A DNA stretch of 35,712 nucleotides from Bifiguratus adelaidae (Eukaryota; Mucoromycota; Endogonomycetes; Endogonales), in assembly GCA_002261195.1 (NCBI GenBank), contig MVBO01000013.1, forward strand, positions 1 through 35,712. The letters are read 5' to 3'. Under the pieces are notes generated by a model, which saw only the letters and a list, made by a program, of their open reading frames with translations, ran no database searches and was not told where the DNA came from. Position 1 is the first letter of the stretch; every line of letters starts with the position of its first letter. The position numbers were made by a program, and so were the translations under genes. Positions 1-11,762 of this stretch are shown here, piece by piece.

Positions 1-1232
1 GTGTTTCGTGGCGTGTATCGGGGAAAGACGCTTCATGCAGGTGAGAAACGAACTGATCGGTTCACATTCCTTGCACCATGGCTGACTGTAAAACCGCAGA
101 CGACTTTTCTCTCGTTATGCAGCGGGCTAAAGCTGCCGGTGTGGAGAGGCAAATGGTGACCGGAGGATCCTTGCACGAGTCTACGGAGGCTTTGAGTTTA
201 GCCAACACTGACGGTACGTGTTTGATTGATTTGGTGTTCATTCTCGGTCTGGACGCTCATCGTATCTTGTTTCCTGGCTGATAGATACGTTGTACTCCAC
301 CGTCGGATGTCATCCTACCCGTACAAGTGAGATTGAGAAGTTCAAGGGAGGAGCACAAGCCTATTACGACAGTTTATTGGACATCATTACAGAATCTCGC
401 AAAACTGGAGAGAATAAGGTCGTCGCTGTAGGTGAATGCGGTCTAGGTAAGCTATAAAAGCTGTTAGATATATCCTCTAATACGCTGGTAGATTATGATC
501 GACTACACTTTTCAGCAAAAGAAACGCAGCTCAAACATTTCGGATTACATTTCCGCTTAGCGCGCGAAACAGGATTACCGCTCTTTCTACACAATCGAAA
601 CACTGGCGGCGACTTTGTGCAGCAGATTAAGGCCAATCGCAGCTCCTTTAGCAATGGTGTCGTGCACTCGTTTACTGGCTCCGTCGAAGAGATGAGAGAG
701 CTGGTTGATCTAGGCTTGTATATTGGCATCAATGGATGGTACGTGCTGGTTGACGTAGCTGAACGTTAGTGATCCTTGTGCTCATGTTGATGCTTTTTAG
801 TTCCTTAAAGACGGCGGAAAATCTCGAGGTTGTCAAGCAGATACCACTAGATCGCCTCATGTTGGAAACCGGTATGTCATTGGATGCCAATTCAGCGCTC
901 GCCCGCTCTTACATCGTCGATAGATGCGCCATGGTGCGATATACGACCCACCCATGATTCTCACAAACACATTACGCATATTGCAGTGACAGAGCAAGCA
1001 TTGTATAAACCGGCTTCAAAGAAACCAGAGCGATTTGAGATGGGTTCAACCATCAAGGGCAGAAACGAACCATGCAGCATAGGGTAAGCAGGGTAAACAT
1101 CTTCGTAGATGGAGCCTGACCGACGATCGTAGGTTGGTAGCACATGCCGTCGCAGCGATTCGGGGCGAAAAAATCGAGACAGTCGCCGAGGCCGCGTACG
1201 AGAATACCATCCGTGTCTTTTTCAGCCACTAG
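1..1232 (+). CDS. TATDN1: TatD-family metal-dependent deoxyribonuclease, 5'-truncated by window edge
   Basis: This is the 3' part of a TatD/TATDN1-type gene; family members are metal-dependent DNases linked to DNA repair and apoptotic DNA degradation. Frame 1 opens inside the conserved N-terminal segment FRGVYRGK, so only the first residues and the start lie outside the window. Seven exons can be joined in frame. They show HESTEALSLA, the metal-site segment TVGCHPT, the GECGLDYDR motif, LPLFLHNR, VVHSFTG, NGCSLKT and ETGDAPWCDIRPTH, followed by KGRNEPC and a C-terminal helix ending VFFSH and TAG. The codons for GECGLD, NGCS and ETDAP are all split by introns with GT...AG ends, and the phases fit. 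The order and spacing of motifs match TATDN1. Nothing looks broken. The family call is firm; the cellular role is inferred from the family. Confidence 0.93.
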
Positions 1233-2400
1233 ACAACCGTCATGCATCACGTCAGCCATTCACTCGCTATGTACAGTATCCAGACTTGGAGGATTATACC
1301 ATTTGATTTGTCATGATACGCGTTATTAAACACCAGTTTCAGTCCCTCTTCATTGCCTTTATTACGCTGTGCAATTGTTCCATGCAACCCTAGCGATACA
1401 TTGCGACCTCGATATCATAATCCTCCAGCTGGTGCATCAATTTTCCTGACCGATAGAGCTCTGGAAAGCTGGTGTCTTCATGAAATCTTTGGTGCATACA
1501 CCGAGATCGATGTACGCGTGATTCTCCTCAAGGCTATGGACTTGACAAGCTTTCTCGTGTGGAACGGTTAGCCAGACATACGAGAACGCCGTGTTTTGAG
1601 CAATTTACTCGAATCCTGTAAATCGAGATACATATGGCTCGATTGGCCTGTTGCTGCGAGTATCGTAGGACGGAATATGTATTGCCGGTTCCGAAAAAGA
1701 TACCAGCAGTTCTCCTCGCGATATTTGAGCTTTAACGCGTGCAAAGGTTGGCTACGGCGAGACGACATCGTGAATTTCGCCATCACGAGGGCCATAAAGG
1801 GCAACACCGCGTAGTCTCAATACATCCCGAGTGTCCAGATCATATTCGAGAAATTCTGTTTGCTGGTCTGGTCAAGAAAAATGGAGCATTGATAGTGGAA
1901 GCGTAGTTCCGGAAAACCTTGCGGAATCCCTTCGTATAGCCTATTGAATGCTTCCCGATGCGCGCGGCCAGACGTGCATATCTTGTGGAAAGCTCGGTAG
2001 CAGCGTTGTGGAGAATATTATGTCCGTCCAGCCAGATTGTGATTCTTCACATATCTTCTCTTTGGTCCAGCCAAATCGTCATCGCAATCCTCTTTGTATT
2101 CATACCCGTCATCGTACATGTTCTCGGTTGTATAGGGCTTATTCGGAACAACAAGCAGTTTCATGATGAAAGTTGCGTGTGCTTGCAGTTTCATAGTGTC
2201 CATCGGGCGTAACGGGCTTCAATCCCAATCAATTCCAGCATCTCTGCTGGTAATATTCTCAGAAAATGCGTCCGAGACTTGCCGTCAGACTTGAATCCAG
2301 CAACCCGAGCACGGCGTTGACCACGTCCCTATAGAGGTGCTAGCAGTCAAAATGAAGGCAAGCATATTCCTTCTTACCTTGATCACCCTCGATATAAGTG
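1233..2400 (-). pseudogene. Possible decayed minus-strand coding region, unidentified
   Basis: No intact gene is visible here, but the minus strand reads like broken coding sequence. Protein-like segments occur in successive, mutually shifted frames: HLYRDVVNAVLGLLDSSLT near 2340-2285 after a possible intron acceptor, FLRILPAEMLELIGIEARYA near 2265-2205 (vaguely F-box-like), NRLYEGIPQGFPELRFHYQ near 1945-1885, DVLRLRGVALYGPRDGEIH near 1830-1770, and HEKACQVHSLEENHAYIDLG near 1557-1500. Stops and frame changes separate them and I could not join them with good splice sites. I do not recognise a family. The alternative is that these are chance open frames in intergenic DNA. Confidence 0.25.
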
Positions 2401-3520
2401 GTGTTCAGTGACAGAGATTAGTGAATATCATAAATTGCCGCCAAATCAAGCAACTGAGTTGCAGGAGCGAAGGAATCAAAGCAAAAGTAGGTATGAAGAA
2501 TGTCCTGGCTATTCAGCTTGTATGGGCAGCGGTTTTCTACACTGCGGCGATTTTGCTCACATAATGAGAGATTTCACCCAGTGACATTGAGCCACACCAT
2601 TGTACTTGTACTTGACAGATGAACAAAAGGATTTATTTGCGATCATTGACACGGAACATGATTTGAGCGGGAAAGACCAGCTACGACGGGGATATGGATT
2701 CCTTCGTAAAGAAGACGCTTTGTTAGGATAGAAATCCGGAGAGAGAGGCGTCTACGCACCTTCCTAATTTTTTGCGCCGCAAACCTGACCTAGAAAAGTA
2801 AGGATATTCAGCCCGCTCGCTCCTCTTTGAATCGGCATTGGCCTTACTAGGGACGGATTCCCCTCCGTACAAGCTTACGGACTCCTCATTCTGGCTCTAT
2901 TTTCGGCCAGATAGACGTGTATTGAATGAGAAGAAGCTATAGTGTACATGTGAAGGCTAGTTCTCGGCTTTCATTGAAAACTCACAGACTTTATTGGAAA
3001 CTGTGTCTGCGGTTGATCAACGAAGCACGCCCCCATGATTTTCTCATGAGAGAACCTCAGCAGTCGGTAACATATCCTATTCACATGCCATGAAAGTGCC
3101 TGATGCCATTTCATCCATGGTGTTTAACAACGCTATCAACAAACGCTTCTTGGAATCAGTGAGCGGCACATTGTTAAGACCGGGTTCACTAAGGTTTGTG
3201 CCGCGATCCTGATCATGTCCGGCTCAGTCTGACTCTATTCCTACGATTCGTGCTCCTAGCGTTGGTGTCGCTTCTTGGGCGCCTCCACAAACAACATCTT
3301 TGACGATCGAAAGTATCTATTCTCATGCTATGTAAAATATCAATCCAAGATACAATCAACTCCATGGTGCTCCTCACCTGCTTGGCATATGTTTCTCCTC
3401 TTCCATCCTTGTCTCCCACCTCAAATACACCATTGTGTGCCTGAAGAGCCGATGATGGCTCAAACCAAATTTCTCCCCATTGTCTGACTCCGCACGTTTG
3501 TTCTCTTCTGTTCACCGGCC
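2401..3520. other. Intergenic stretch without recognisable gene
   Basis: About 1.1 kb with no open frame that resembles a protein and no RNA gene that I can recognise. Its right part must hold the promoter and 5' leader of the transporter gene that starts at 3521. The bases just before that start are pyrimidine-rich (CTCTTCTGTTCACCGGCC). Short open frames exist on both strands at 3213-3560, but they have no family resemblance and partly overlap the transporter start. Confidence 0.4.
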
Positions 3521-4798
3521 ATGTCAGAGTCACAGGCTGCCGTCGACTCAACATCGGCATACATGGCGTCGAAAAAGTTCATATCACCCGGCCCAGGCTA
3601 TGACTTGCCAGCTTCACTGACTGTGGTCAATGAGAACACGCCGCTCATTCCTGCGAATCAGAAGGCCGCTCGAGTAGCGAGACATCGACGTTCATCGCTC
3701 TCACTCTCGGTCGATCATGACCATAGGAAACGAGAGATCCGAGGCTTGGTGCTTATGACCCTGTCGGCGCTCTTCTTTTCACTCATGTCCCTCTGTGTCA
3801 AGCTCGGCGGCGTCAGGTTTCCAAGCTTCGAAATGGTGTTTGCTCGGTCGTTCATTCAACTTGTCCTGGGGCTCATGTTTTGCGCATGGAAACGTATCAA
3901 TCCACTAGGCAACAAGGAGGTTCGAGGATGGCTGCTTTTACGGGGCTTGGCCGGAAGCATTGGACTTGCGCTCTTCTTTTACAGCATTACGCAATTGCCC
4001 TTGGCCGATGCCACCGTCGTCTTCTTTTTGGGTCCTACCTTTACGGCAATTCTCGCGGCCTTGGTTCTCAGAGAGTCCTTCACGTTCTTTGACTTTGTGT
4101 GCTCATTTGTGTGTATGGTTGGCGTCGTCTTTGTATCGAAGCCACGATTTCTCTTTTCGGCCATCCGCGATATCCATCCTCTCTCCGCATCCTCCTCCTC
4201 CACCTTTGACATTTTCACCCTCACCGAAACCCTCAGTTCTACAGACCTTGTTGACAATGAAGCAGAAGACTTGCATCGCTTTCTAGCCGTCTTGGCGGCA
4301 TTGGGAGGAGCATTCATGTCAGCGGTAGCCTACGTCACGGTCCGTAAAGTCGGCAAAGGCGCACATTTCATGGTGCATGTGGTGTATTTTGGAGCGATTG
4401 CTTGCATCCTCTCACCCATCGGCCTGGTTACCCTACAAAAATTTGTGATGCCTACACAATGGCAAGAGTGGGTCACCCTGGTGGCATGTGGTATCACTGC
4501 CTTCCTCGGCCAATGCCTTCTGAACCAAGGACTTCAGTTAGCACCGGCTGGACCAGGTACGCTCATGCGCATGAATGACATTGTCTTCGCCTTTCTATTC
4601 GGTATCACTATCCTCCACGAAGTCCCGGATGCCTACGCGCTCGCGGGCGCGTTTCTTATCACTGGCTGTACCACAAGTATGGGTATCCACAAATGGGTCC
4701 ATCGACGTAACCCTACTTCAGCTACACAAGATCGCCTAGAACGTGGTGATGCTGAAGCTTCTATAGAACCACCATTATCCAAACGCAACGTAACATAA
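3521..4798 (+). CDS. EamA/DMT-superfamily membrane transporter, SLC35G-like
   Basis: An intronless gene for a 425-residue polytopic membrane protein of the drug/metabolite transporter superfamily. A hydrophilic N-terminus of about 75 residues is followed by roughly ten hydrophobic segments arranged as two EamA repeats. Typical segments are LVLMTLSALFFSLMSLCVKL (about 80-99), FARSFIQLVLGLM, RGLAGSIGLALFFYSITQLP, LADATVVFFLGPTFTAILAA and, in the second half, ACGITAFLGQCLLNQGLQLA and AGPGTLMRMNDIVFAFLFG. The layout matches fungal SLC35G/YPL264C-like proteins. The two repeats are separated by an acidic, serine-rich loop at about 215-250. The substrate cannot be read from sequence; a membrane transporter role is inferred from the family. 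The first ATG of the frame is used. The stop lies 92 bp upstream of the CAF1 start on the same strand. Confidence 0.9.
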   Translation: MSESQAAVDSTSAYMASKKFISPGPGYDLPASLTVVNENTPLIPANQKAARVARHRRSSLSLSVDHDHRKREIRGLVLMTLSALFFSLMSLCVKLGGVRFPSFEMVFARSFIQLVLGLMFCAWKRINPLGNKEVRGWLLLRGLAGSIGLALFFYSITQLPLADATVVFFLGPTFTAILAALVLRESFTFFDFVCSFVCMVGVVFVSKPRFLFSAIRDIHPLSASSSSTFDIFTLTETLSSTDLVDNEAEDLHRFLAVLAALGGAFMSAVAYVTVRKVGKGAHFMVHVVYFGAIACILSPIGLVTLQKFVMPTQWQEWVTLVACGITAFLGQCLLNQGLQLAPAGPGTLMRMNDIVFAFLFGITILHEVPDAYALAGAFLITGCTTSMGIHKWVHRRNPTSATQDRLERGDAEASIEPPLSKRNVT

Positions 4799-4890
4799 AT
4801 CATTCTAGCAGAGACCATACAATGTACGCATACCACGTGACTTGCGTCTGAGTTGGTGGGTTTGCGAGCCGCCGTTGCTTCAGTCTCTTG

Positions 4891-5944
4891 ATGGTCATGC
4901 CGCAAGATTCACGGTATATCAAGGAAGTATGGGCAGAAAACTTGGAAGACGAGTTTGCAGTCTTGCGAGAACTCGTTGACAAGTACTGCTATCTAGCGAT
5001 GGTAACATTTTGCTTGACTTTTTGACTCCACTTGTCCTCTGACAAGTTTTGCAGGACACAGAGTTCCCTGGCATCGTAGCTCGGCCGATTGGCACCTTCA
5101 AGTCTGCTTCAGATTATCATTATCAAACACTACGGTGTAATGTCGACTTGCTCAAGATCATTCAGCTAGGCATCACCCTCTCCGATGAGTACGGCAATCT
5201 ACCACCGAATACGTGCACCTGGCAGTTTAACTTCAAGTTTAGTCTAACGTAGGTGACCTCCAGCCTTCCTTCCTATGTGACTCAACTTGCCGTAGCGACG
5301 ACATGTATGCTTCTGACTCGATCGACTTGCTCACAAAGTCGGGAATCGACTTCAAGAAACACACGAAATACGGCATTGATGTAGAGCACTTTGGCGAACT
5401 TTTGATAAGTTCTGGCTTTGTGCTTTTGCCTGAAGTTAAATGGGTGTCCTTTCATGGGTAAGTAACTGATCCTTGGACGAGCGAACGTACGCTAATCCTC
5501 GTCACAGGGGATACGATTTCGGCTATTTACTCAAAGTGCTAACGTGCGCTGCTTTGCCCAACAATGAAGCCGACTTCTTCGACCTATTACATACCTTCTT
5601 TCCTTGTATATACGACATCAAGTTCCTCATGAAAGGCGCCAAAAACCTAAAAGGTGGATTGCAAGAAGTGGCCGATGATTTGCAGGTGCAACGAATCGGT
5701 CCTCAACATCAAGCAGGAAGTGACAGTCTATTGACCGGCATGACCTTCTTCAAGCTACGGTCAACGCATTTTGATGGTCAGATCGACGAAGAGAAATATA
5801 GGGAAGTATTTTAGTGATCAAGAGTTTTAACCATCTAATGTTTGATTGATTCTATTCCATAGAGGGTTCTTGTTTGGACTGGGGATGGCGGCAAATCATG
5901 TAGGGCTACCGAACGATACTAATAATGTAAATGGAAGTAAATAA
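4891..5944 (+). CDS. POP2: CCR4-NOT deadenylase catalytic subunit CAF1/POP2
   Basis: CAF1 is a DEDDh 3'-5' exoribonuclease that shortens mRNA poly(A) tails in the cytoplasmic CCR4-NOT complex. All catalytic landmarks are present: DTEFPG (D and E), [12 protein letters not shown] (third D) and [10 protein letters not shown] (H and D), with [20 protein letters not shown] and the [18 protein letters not shown] region between them. Exons join in frame through GT...AG introns. Examples are GCGATG|gtaaca before the DTEF exon and CATGG|gtaagt before GYDF. The last junction is odd: the conserved ending [12 protein letters not shown] is obtained only if bases 5802-5862 are removed, and that intron would start GG instead of GT. 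Without splicing the protein ends early, at EEKYREVF. The catalytic core is complete either way. The gene is convergent with PLD1, with 42 bp between stops. Confidence 0.92.
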
Positions 5945-5986
5945 TGGCTTTGTCAAAACGTCATCTTGTCCCTACACCTCAAGGTG

Positions 5987-8900
5987 TTATGTGAAAATTT
6001 CCATGGGCACAATGGCTTCTTTGATGCCGCTGCCCACCATGTTCTCCTTCTTGAGGAATTCGGTAGGGAACTGAACGAGATGACCTTGGATGCCCTTGAC
6101 TCTGTCATCTATCTTAGCAGGGTCGCTTGCCCGGTTGACGTGGCCTTGCGCTACCTTGGTGGGATCGTAGACAAACTGATGATATTCTTGAAACGTCGTC
6201 ACTGCATATCATAAGGGTCAGCAAGAGTATTATGAGTGGGTGTGCGTATGATGATGACTTACCTGTATCGTCCGGCACACATCGGAAAACATCGCGATAT
6301 ATTTGAGTGTTGTTCTTGGCAATCCGTACCCAATGGTCATGATAAAAACGTTCAGAGAGAGGATCCATCACAAGGGCATCCTCTCGTGACATAGACTTGC
6401 CGTAATCGCGCTCAAAGGTGGAGGGGGTGATGGATCGATGGCCCAATACACCAGAGACACTGATTTCAGTAGATGCTTTGACGTTGAGGCTATCTAGGGC
6501 TGCGGCGTTGGTGTGTTGCATCGTTGCAAAAGGACGTTCCCATTCGTTCGGTTTCAAGAGACCCATGTGCTCTTTGAAGAGTTGGCATCGTAGAGTATGA
6601 GCAAAGCGGGCCACGGGGTACTATATACCATTATCAGTGCCAAATTGAGAGATATAGTGCGCATTGAGCCTACCGGCTTTCCTGCCATTTCCGACTGTAC
6701 AATGTCTTGATCTTCAATGATGGCTGCAATTTCCGAGTCACGGATACCAAGTTGCGATCTACAAGAAAGTCAGTCAATTGCTGTTCTCCGCCTTCTTGCA
6801 GGGCACCTGCCTGTCATTAAGATTGGCCGAACCGCAAATGACAATTCGGTCATCCACGATCATTAGCTTGGTATGGATGTAAAGCTGCTCAGTCACCCAT
6901 TCACTGGCCTTGGGATCGGCAGTGGAAGCAGTGCCGCCGGTAGTGGGTGCTTCAGCGGTGGCTGCAGATGACCTTTTGTTATTTGACATTCGAGAATCTT
7001 TAGAAGCCTGGGAACTGGGGGCGATAGCTGGAATCTCCATGGCCGATGATCCAGCTGCATTCGCACTTTGCTCGGTTGGAATTTGGCCATTCTCCCGACT
7101 TTTGGTTGAAGCTTTAATTTGCCCATTTCCATTCATGCTTTGTGCGGCCTTCTCAGCAGCCTTGTGCTTATATGTTTCGGAATTCGGATATATCTTGTCA
7201 ACGGTACGCAAACTGAAGAAGGAGATATAGTCTTCCGGATTGATACCAGCATTACGCAATAGTTCCATGACGGAGTTACCCCCGCGACATATAGAAACAT
7301 ATTGCCAATGCATCACAGTCCTTCATAATTCATTTAGCAAAATAAGGAGGACAATCAAGGCCATTACTCACCGACAGGTGGCTGACTCTGGTGATGCTAA
7401 ATCACCTTCAAAGGCTGGTGCTAGGGGCATGATGACAATGACTCTGAATGGCGTATCTTCCTCATGCGCACGTTTGATGCGCTCCACAAGTGCCTACAAT
7501 CATACGTCATTATTGCAGTCTTTTCTATTGGCGCGGCAACTGGACCTGTCCAATCTTATTCTTGACCGTGTACTTTGGATCCGAATGGCATGCAGTTACT
7601 GTTTGGCGTTTGAGTCAGAATTGACCTTCATAGTGCATTTCCAAGCTTACCAAAGAATTGATTTTCAATGTAAATGAAATGTTCGGCCCGAGTGATGCAC
7701 TCTACATAGGCATTGTACACCGAATGCTATTTGCATCTGTAAGTCCCAGATCCCAATCTGATTTTACATATACGTACCTCACGCATAACGCCGTGACTCC
7801 ATATTGCCGAGCTTCGAAGGATCTGTACACGACATGTACCTTTGAACTTCGACTCATCTCTTGCAGCCACATATTCTCCCTTCGGAACAAGTAACGGAAC
7901 ATTTGTGCGATGAGCTCCTTTCTCTGCTTTGATGAAATTCCATCTTTGAACGAAGTGCCGAGCAACGTCTCGTGCCGGTTGACCGACCTAAGCAAAGAAG
8001 CGTAAGGTTTACGCGATTGACAATCGTAAAGGCAACTTACCATGCCTAAGTGGACATCGTGCCAAGGCATGCGAGCAGTTGTTCGCTTATCCACCAATGT
8101 CATGTCATATTGGGCCACTGCGAGAGTCCGCTAAGTTCTGGCCTACACATTGAGTCAACGGCTAACGACTTACCATTGACGAAATCTTTGATGCGCGGAT
8201 TACTGTAATCTTGCCCAGACCACAACTCCGGGCCGCTACCCTCGGGTGAATAGTCTGCCAAGTGGTGAAAGTGTGTGTCGTAACGTCTAGACGGATTCGC
8301 ATCAGGTTACTATTCTGCGGTAATCCTCGCCTTACCCAAAGCATAGATCGAGGCCACCAATGAACGCCAACCGGTAGTCGACCACAAGGATTTTCTGAAG
8401 GTCAGTCAGCACCACAGTCAGTTTTTCTCATGCTAATACCTCATGATGAGCCCAGAATTGAGTCCCATCCACACCATGATCTGGATGTCGTTGCACTATA
8501 TATGAATATGTCAGCATGGGGCAGTGATTTCCCATGAAAACTCTCATACCGAGAATATTCGGGTGAAGGCTCTGCAAGTAATTCTTCGTGTGGTTTGAAT
8601 TGTTTGCCAACGCAACAGTCATCTCCTTGTAGATGGCAATGTAAATCATGATACCTTCTTGTGCTTTCTACAATACGAAATGAGCGCGTCAATTCAAGTT
8701 TACGGCGAGTGGTATAGATCCTTACCCTTTGCAGCAACCGATCAAGTCGAAATTCTTCGTTCTCAGCCGGAGGCCGCCTCATGTACTAGATAACGGATCA
8801 GAATAGGTAGCATTCGACTGTAATAGCAACATACGATCTCAGGAGAGAGCCACCAGTCAGCAATATAGATTTCAGATTTGGCGGCGAGAATCGCTTCCGA

Positions 8901-11424
8901 AACGGCATGAAAGTAATCTGGCAAGAGCACGTTAATTGGCCATTGCCACAAAGGATAGCATTTCTCTATATTTACCTTCACCATCAACATACCACTTCAC
9001 TTTGGCAGCTTCTCTTTCCGGCGCAAATGAATCAAACCGGTGGGTCTTCACCCATGGACTACTTTCCATCACCTGTTGCAAACTATCCATCCAATCGTCA
9101 ATGACTCGATTGGTACTTCCCTTGATATCGATACGTTGGAAGTCGCTCGCCAGAGAGAAATGATGGTGATTAAGCGGGTTCAGGTAGTGCGACAATTCAC
9201 GTTTGATTTTGATGGATTTGTCAAATAAGAAAACGTCGTTGGGTGAAGAAGCACCAATATCTGAGCAAAACGCAATGTAACTGCGAAAGGGATAAATACT
9301 TCCAAACTTAGGTACGTGTCGGACAACTTACGAATCACGCAAAATGACCCATTCACTGGACCAAGTGGACAATTTGAAGCCATGGCATAGACCAGTAGCA
9401 AGCAGTTCGACCTTATTCTCCAAGTAACCCTCCTTGCCCTTCCAACCCATATCTTTGGTGATGCTAATGGCGCTAATTTCCAGAAATTCAAAAAGATCGT
9501 AATTGACGCGCATGTTGGATTGACGGATCACCGTGATGAGATATTCTTCGAGCTGCTTTCGTCGTTCGAGTGCCAGTTGCTGTTTGACATCAGCACGTTC
9601 CTCCGCATCCTCTTTATCACCGATGACGGCAGCGGTCAAGGACGCCATGGCACTGTGATACGCATGGGCAAGTTGCGAGGGGAAATTGGGAGGATCGGGA
9701 AAGTTCCTTGTGGAGAGACGCGCCTTGATCTTTAGACTTAGGTGAAGGTTGTAAAAGTCGACCAACGTGCGTTTGATGACCCATTTCGTGTCACCATAAG
9801 CAAGTTCTGATAAGAGATTAGAGAAGTTGAGCCGTGCAGCCAAAATTGTCTTACCAATTCGAAAGATCCATTGTCGCCGAAGGCCATCAACATCCACGTT
9901 TGAATCCGTGATTGCGAGCTGAATTCGATATGATCAGTTATCGTGTACATCATTGCATGACAACGCAGCGTCCCACTTACATTAAGAGCGTTCAAAATGA
10001 CAGGTGGCTAGTAGCAGCAAGAAAAGTTTCAGTATCCACGAACCATTGTACTTGGATAACTGGCTTACCGGTCGTCTGTCATGCTCGTCCCGAACTATCC
10101 AGAAATAAGGGACAGATAAAGCAGGTGCAAAGAATGGTACGAGCGGCCCGGTAGCGCCAGTGCTATGCACAGTTTGCAAATTCCGTTGTCGTACGGCACT
10201 GTCCATGAAGGCAGTTGCTGACTTCAGGGCTCGCGCCTTTTGAATACCAGTTCCCCAATTGGCTCGAGCGCGTGCGTGAGCGGCGGTGGATGTCTCGACG
10301 GGAGTAGTAGCGGTGGTTGGCGGTTCAATGGTGACTTTGGGGAGATTTGGATGCTCCGTCCGGTGTAATGACGGAACCGTCGATACTGGAGATGCACGCG
10401 CTTCCTCGGAGTGATGCGCTTGCGGTCTGGGACTACCAGTCTCCATAACCGATGACACACGTAGTTGTTCGGAAGCTCTTCGTCCAGATTTCTTCCCGGA
10501 AGGTGTATCTGGGGCATTGACCGGATCCAGCATACGTTGCCAACGCATGGCACCGTTACTGCGTTTAACCTGCGGAGCGGCCGTGCTTTCGAACGAGTTT
10601 GATGAGACAGGTTCAAGGTCAACGTAATTGTTCTCTTTCACATTAGGAACATTGCTGCTGTGCTGAGAAGCAGAGTAGAATGATGCGGTACTTCCGGTGA
10701 TGGCGGTTGAATGTTGATGCTTAGAATTGAGGTAAATGTATCGTGGGATAGCTGTGAGGTGAATAGGCGAAGCATCCCCGCCGACCTCCGGATCTGGCTC
10801 GTGTAGGAAATTATTTAAATGCTGCTGTTCAAAACCAAGATGTTGTCGACCTGCTTCTGGATCCGAATTCGCACGAGGAAGATGTCGACCATCTCTACGT
10901 GGGGATACTGATGGTATAGGGGGGACGTCTGGCGTTCGTGTTTGCGTACTCTGCGAAGTTTGAAACAGACTGAGGTCGTTCACGGACAAGTTTGACTGCT
11001 CCCTTGCTTGAACCTCTTCAGGAGTTGGCATGTAGTTGTCGTTTTGCTCATCGAACATCCTTGGGTGCAAGGAAGATCGACGCTTGCGTATCATTCTCCG
11101 CGGGAAGAAGTTTTGACCAGCGTCTTTGTTCATGCCTTCATACTGTCGTGGATTCGCCTCTGGTTCATTCATCATTGCACCGAATGCTGCATTCGACCTT
11201 GCAATATGTGACCTAACCTCATTGTTTGTATCGTCCCAATCCGTACCGCCAGCCATTTTCATTCGCTGAAACAAGTCATTCCACCGACTGCTTTGTGCAT
11301 CGTTGTCCTGGCGAATACTCTGCCCCCTTTGAGGCTTTATGTCAAGTCGATCAAACAGCGATGACCGGTGAGAGGGTCCTTGGTCATCGTTACTGCTTCT
11401 GTTATTCGAAGACGGATCATTCAA
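5987..11424 (-). CDS. PLD1: Phospholipase D1 (PX-PH-PLD), Spo14/PLD1 type
   Basis: A multi-exon gene for a phosphatidylcholine-hydrolysing phospholipase D that makes phosphatidic acid on membranes. From the N-terminus there is a disordered Ser/Pro-rich region of about 450 residues (11424 to about 10060), then a PX domain (YGDTKWVIKRTLVDFYNLHL near 9820-9760) and a PH domain (GWKGKEGYLENKVELL, then KLSTWSSEWVILRDS near 9450-9330). Catalytic motif HKD1 is HEKILVVD, split by an intron near 8445, followed by FIGGLDLCFG. HKD2 is YIHTKLMIVDD with GSANLNDR near 6860-6800. The C-terminal part has DPLSERFYHDHWVRIAKNNT, FRCVPDDT and GIQGHLVQFPTEFL. A low-complexity insertion of about 80 residues (Ala/Ser/Gln-rich) sits just before HKD2, where other PLDs have a short link. 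An in-frame TGA directly precedes the ATG at 11424, which fixes the start. Confidence 0.95.
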
Positions 11425-11762
11425 GCCCTCAGCGTCGCCTACTGAATTCTGTCTTTGACTCTTCTACAGTGGATTACGAATAAGTGTACATGTACCCTGA
11501 TTGAGATATCATTTGTAGCGCATAGAGTCAATTCGACCCACTTTGGCCCTCAACCTGATGTCAAACGGCCATACTTGATCTCATTCCCCCCACAGACACC
11601 TACCGCAAGTTGAGCAGCCTCTAGAAAGTTGCCGATAGTGGTCATTGCGAACAGGACCGTGAGACGGACTGACAGTTGAGCGCCGTTTTATTGTCAAGAG
11701 AGGGTCGTCAAAAGTAGCCGCCCGTTCTTGAAAGCAAGCTACCGCCTTAACTTGCCTTCTAG
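11425..11762. promoter_or_regulatory. Divergent intergenic region PLD1 / PDCD7-like
   Basis: This stretch must hold the PLD1 promoter and 5' leader (minus strand) and the start of the PDCD7-like gene (plus strand). Two plus-strand ATGs are seen (at about 11490 and 11559), but each meets a stop within a few codons and no clean donor joins them to the downstream exon. A likely intron acceptor CTTGCCTTCTAG ends at about 11762. No recognisable operator or TATA element stands out. Confidence 0.4.

Noticed and set aside
798-806. TTCCTTAAA, resembling a U12 branch site
   Set aside because: It is the first part of a TatD exon (codons of NGCSLKT) after an ordinary acceptor, so it is coding.
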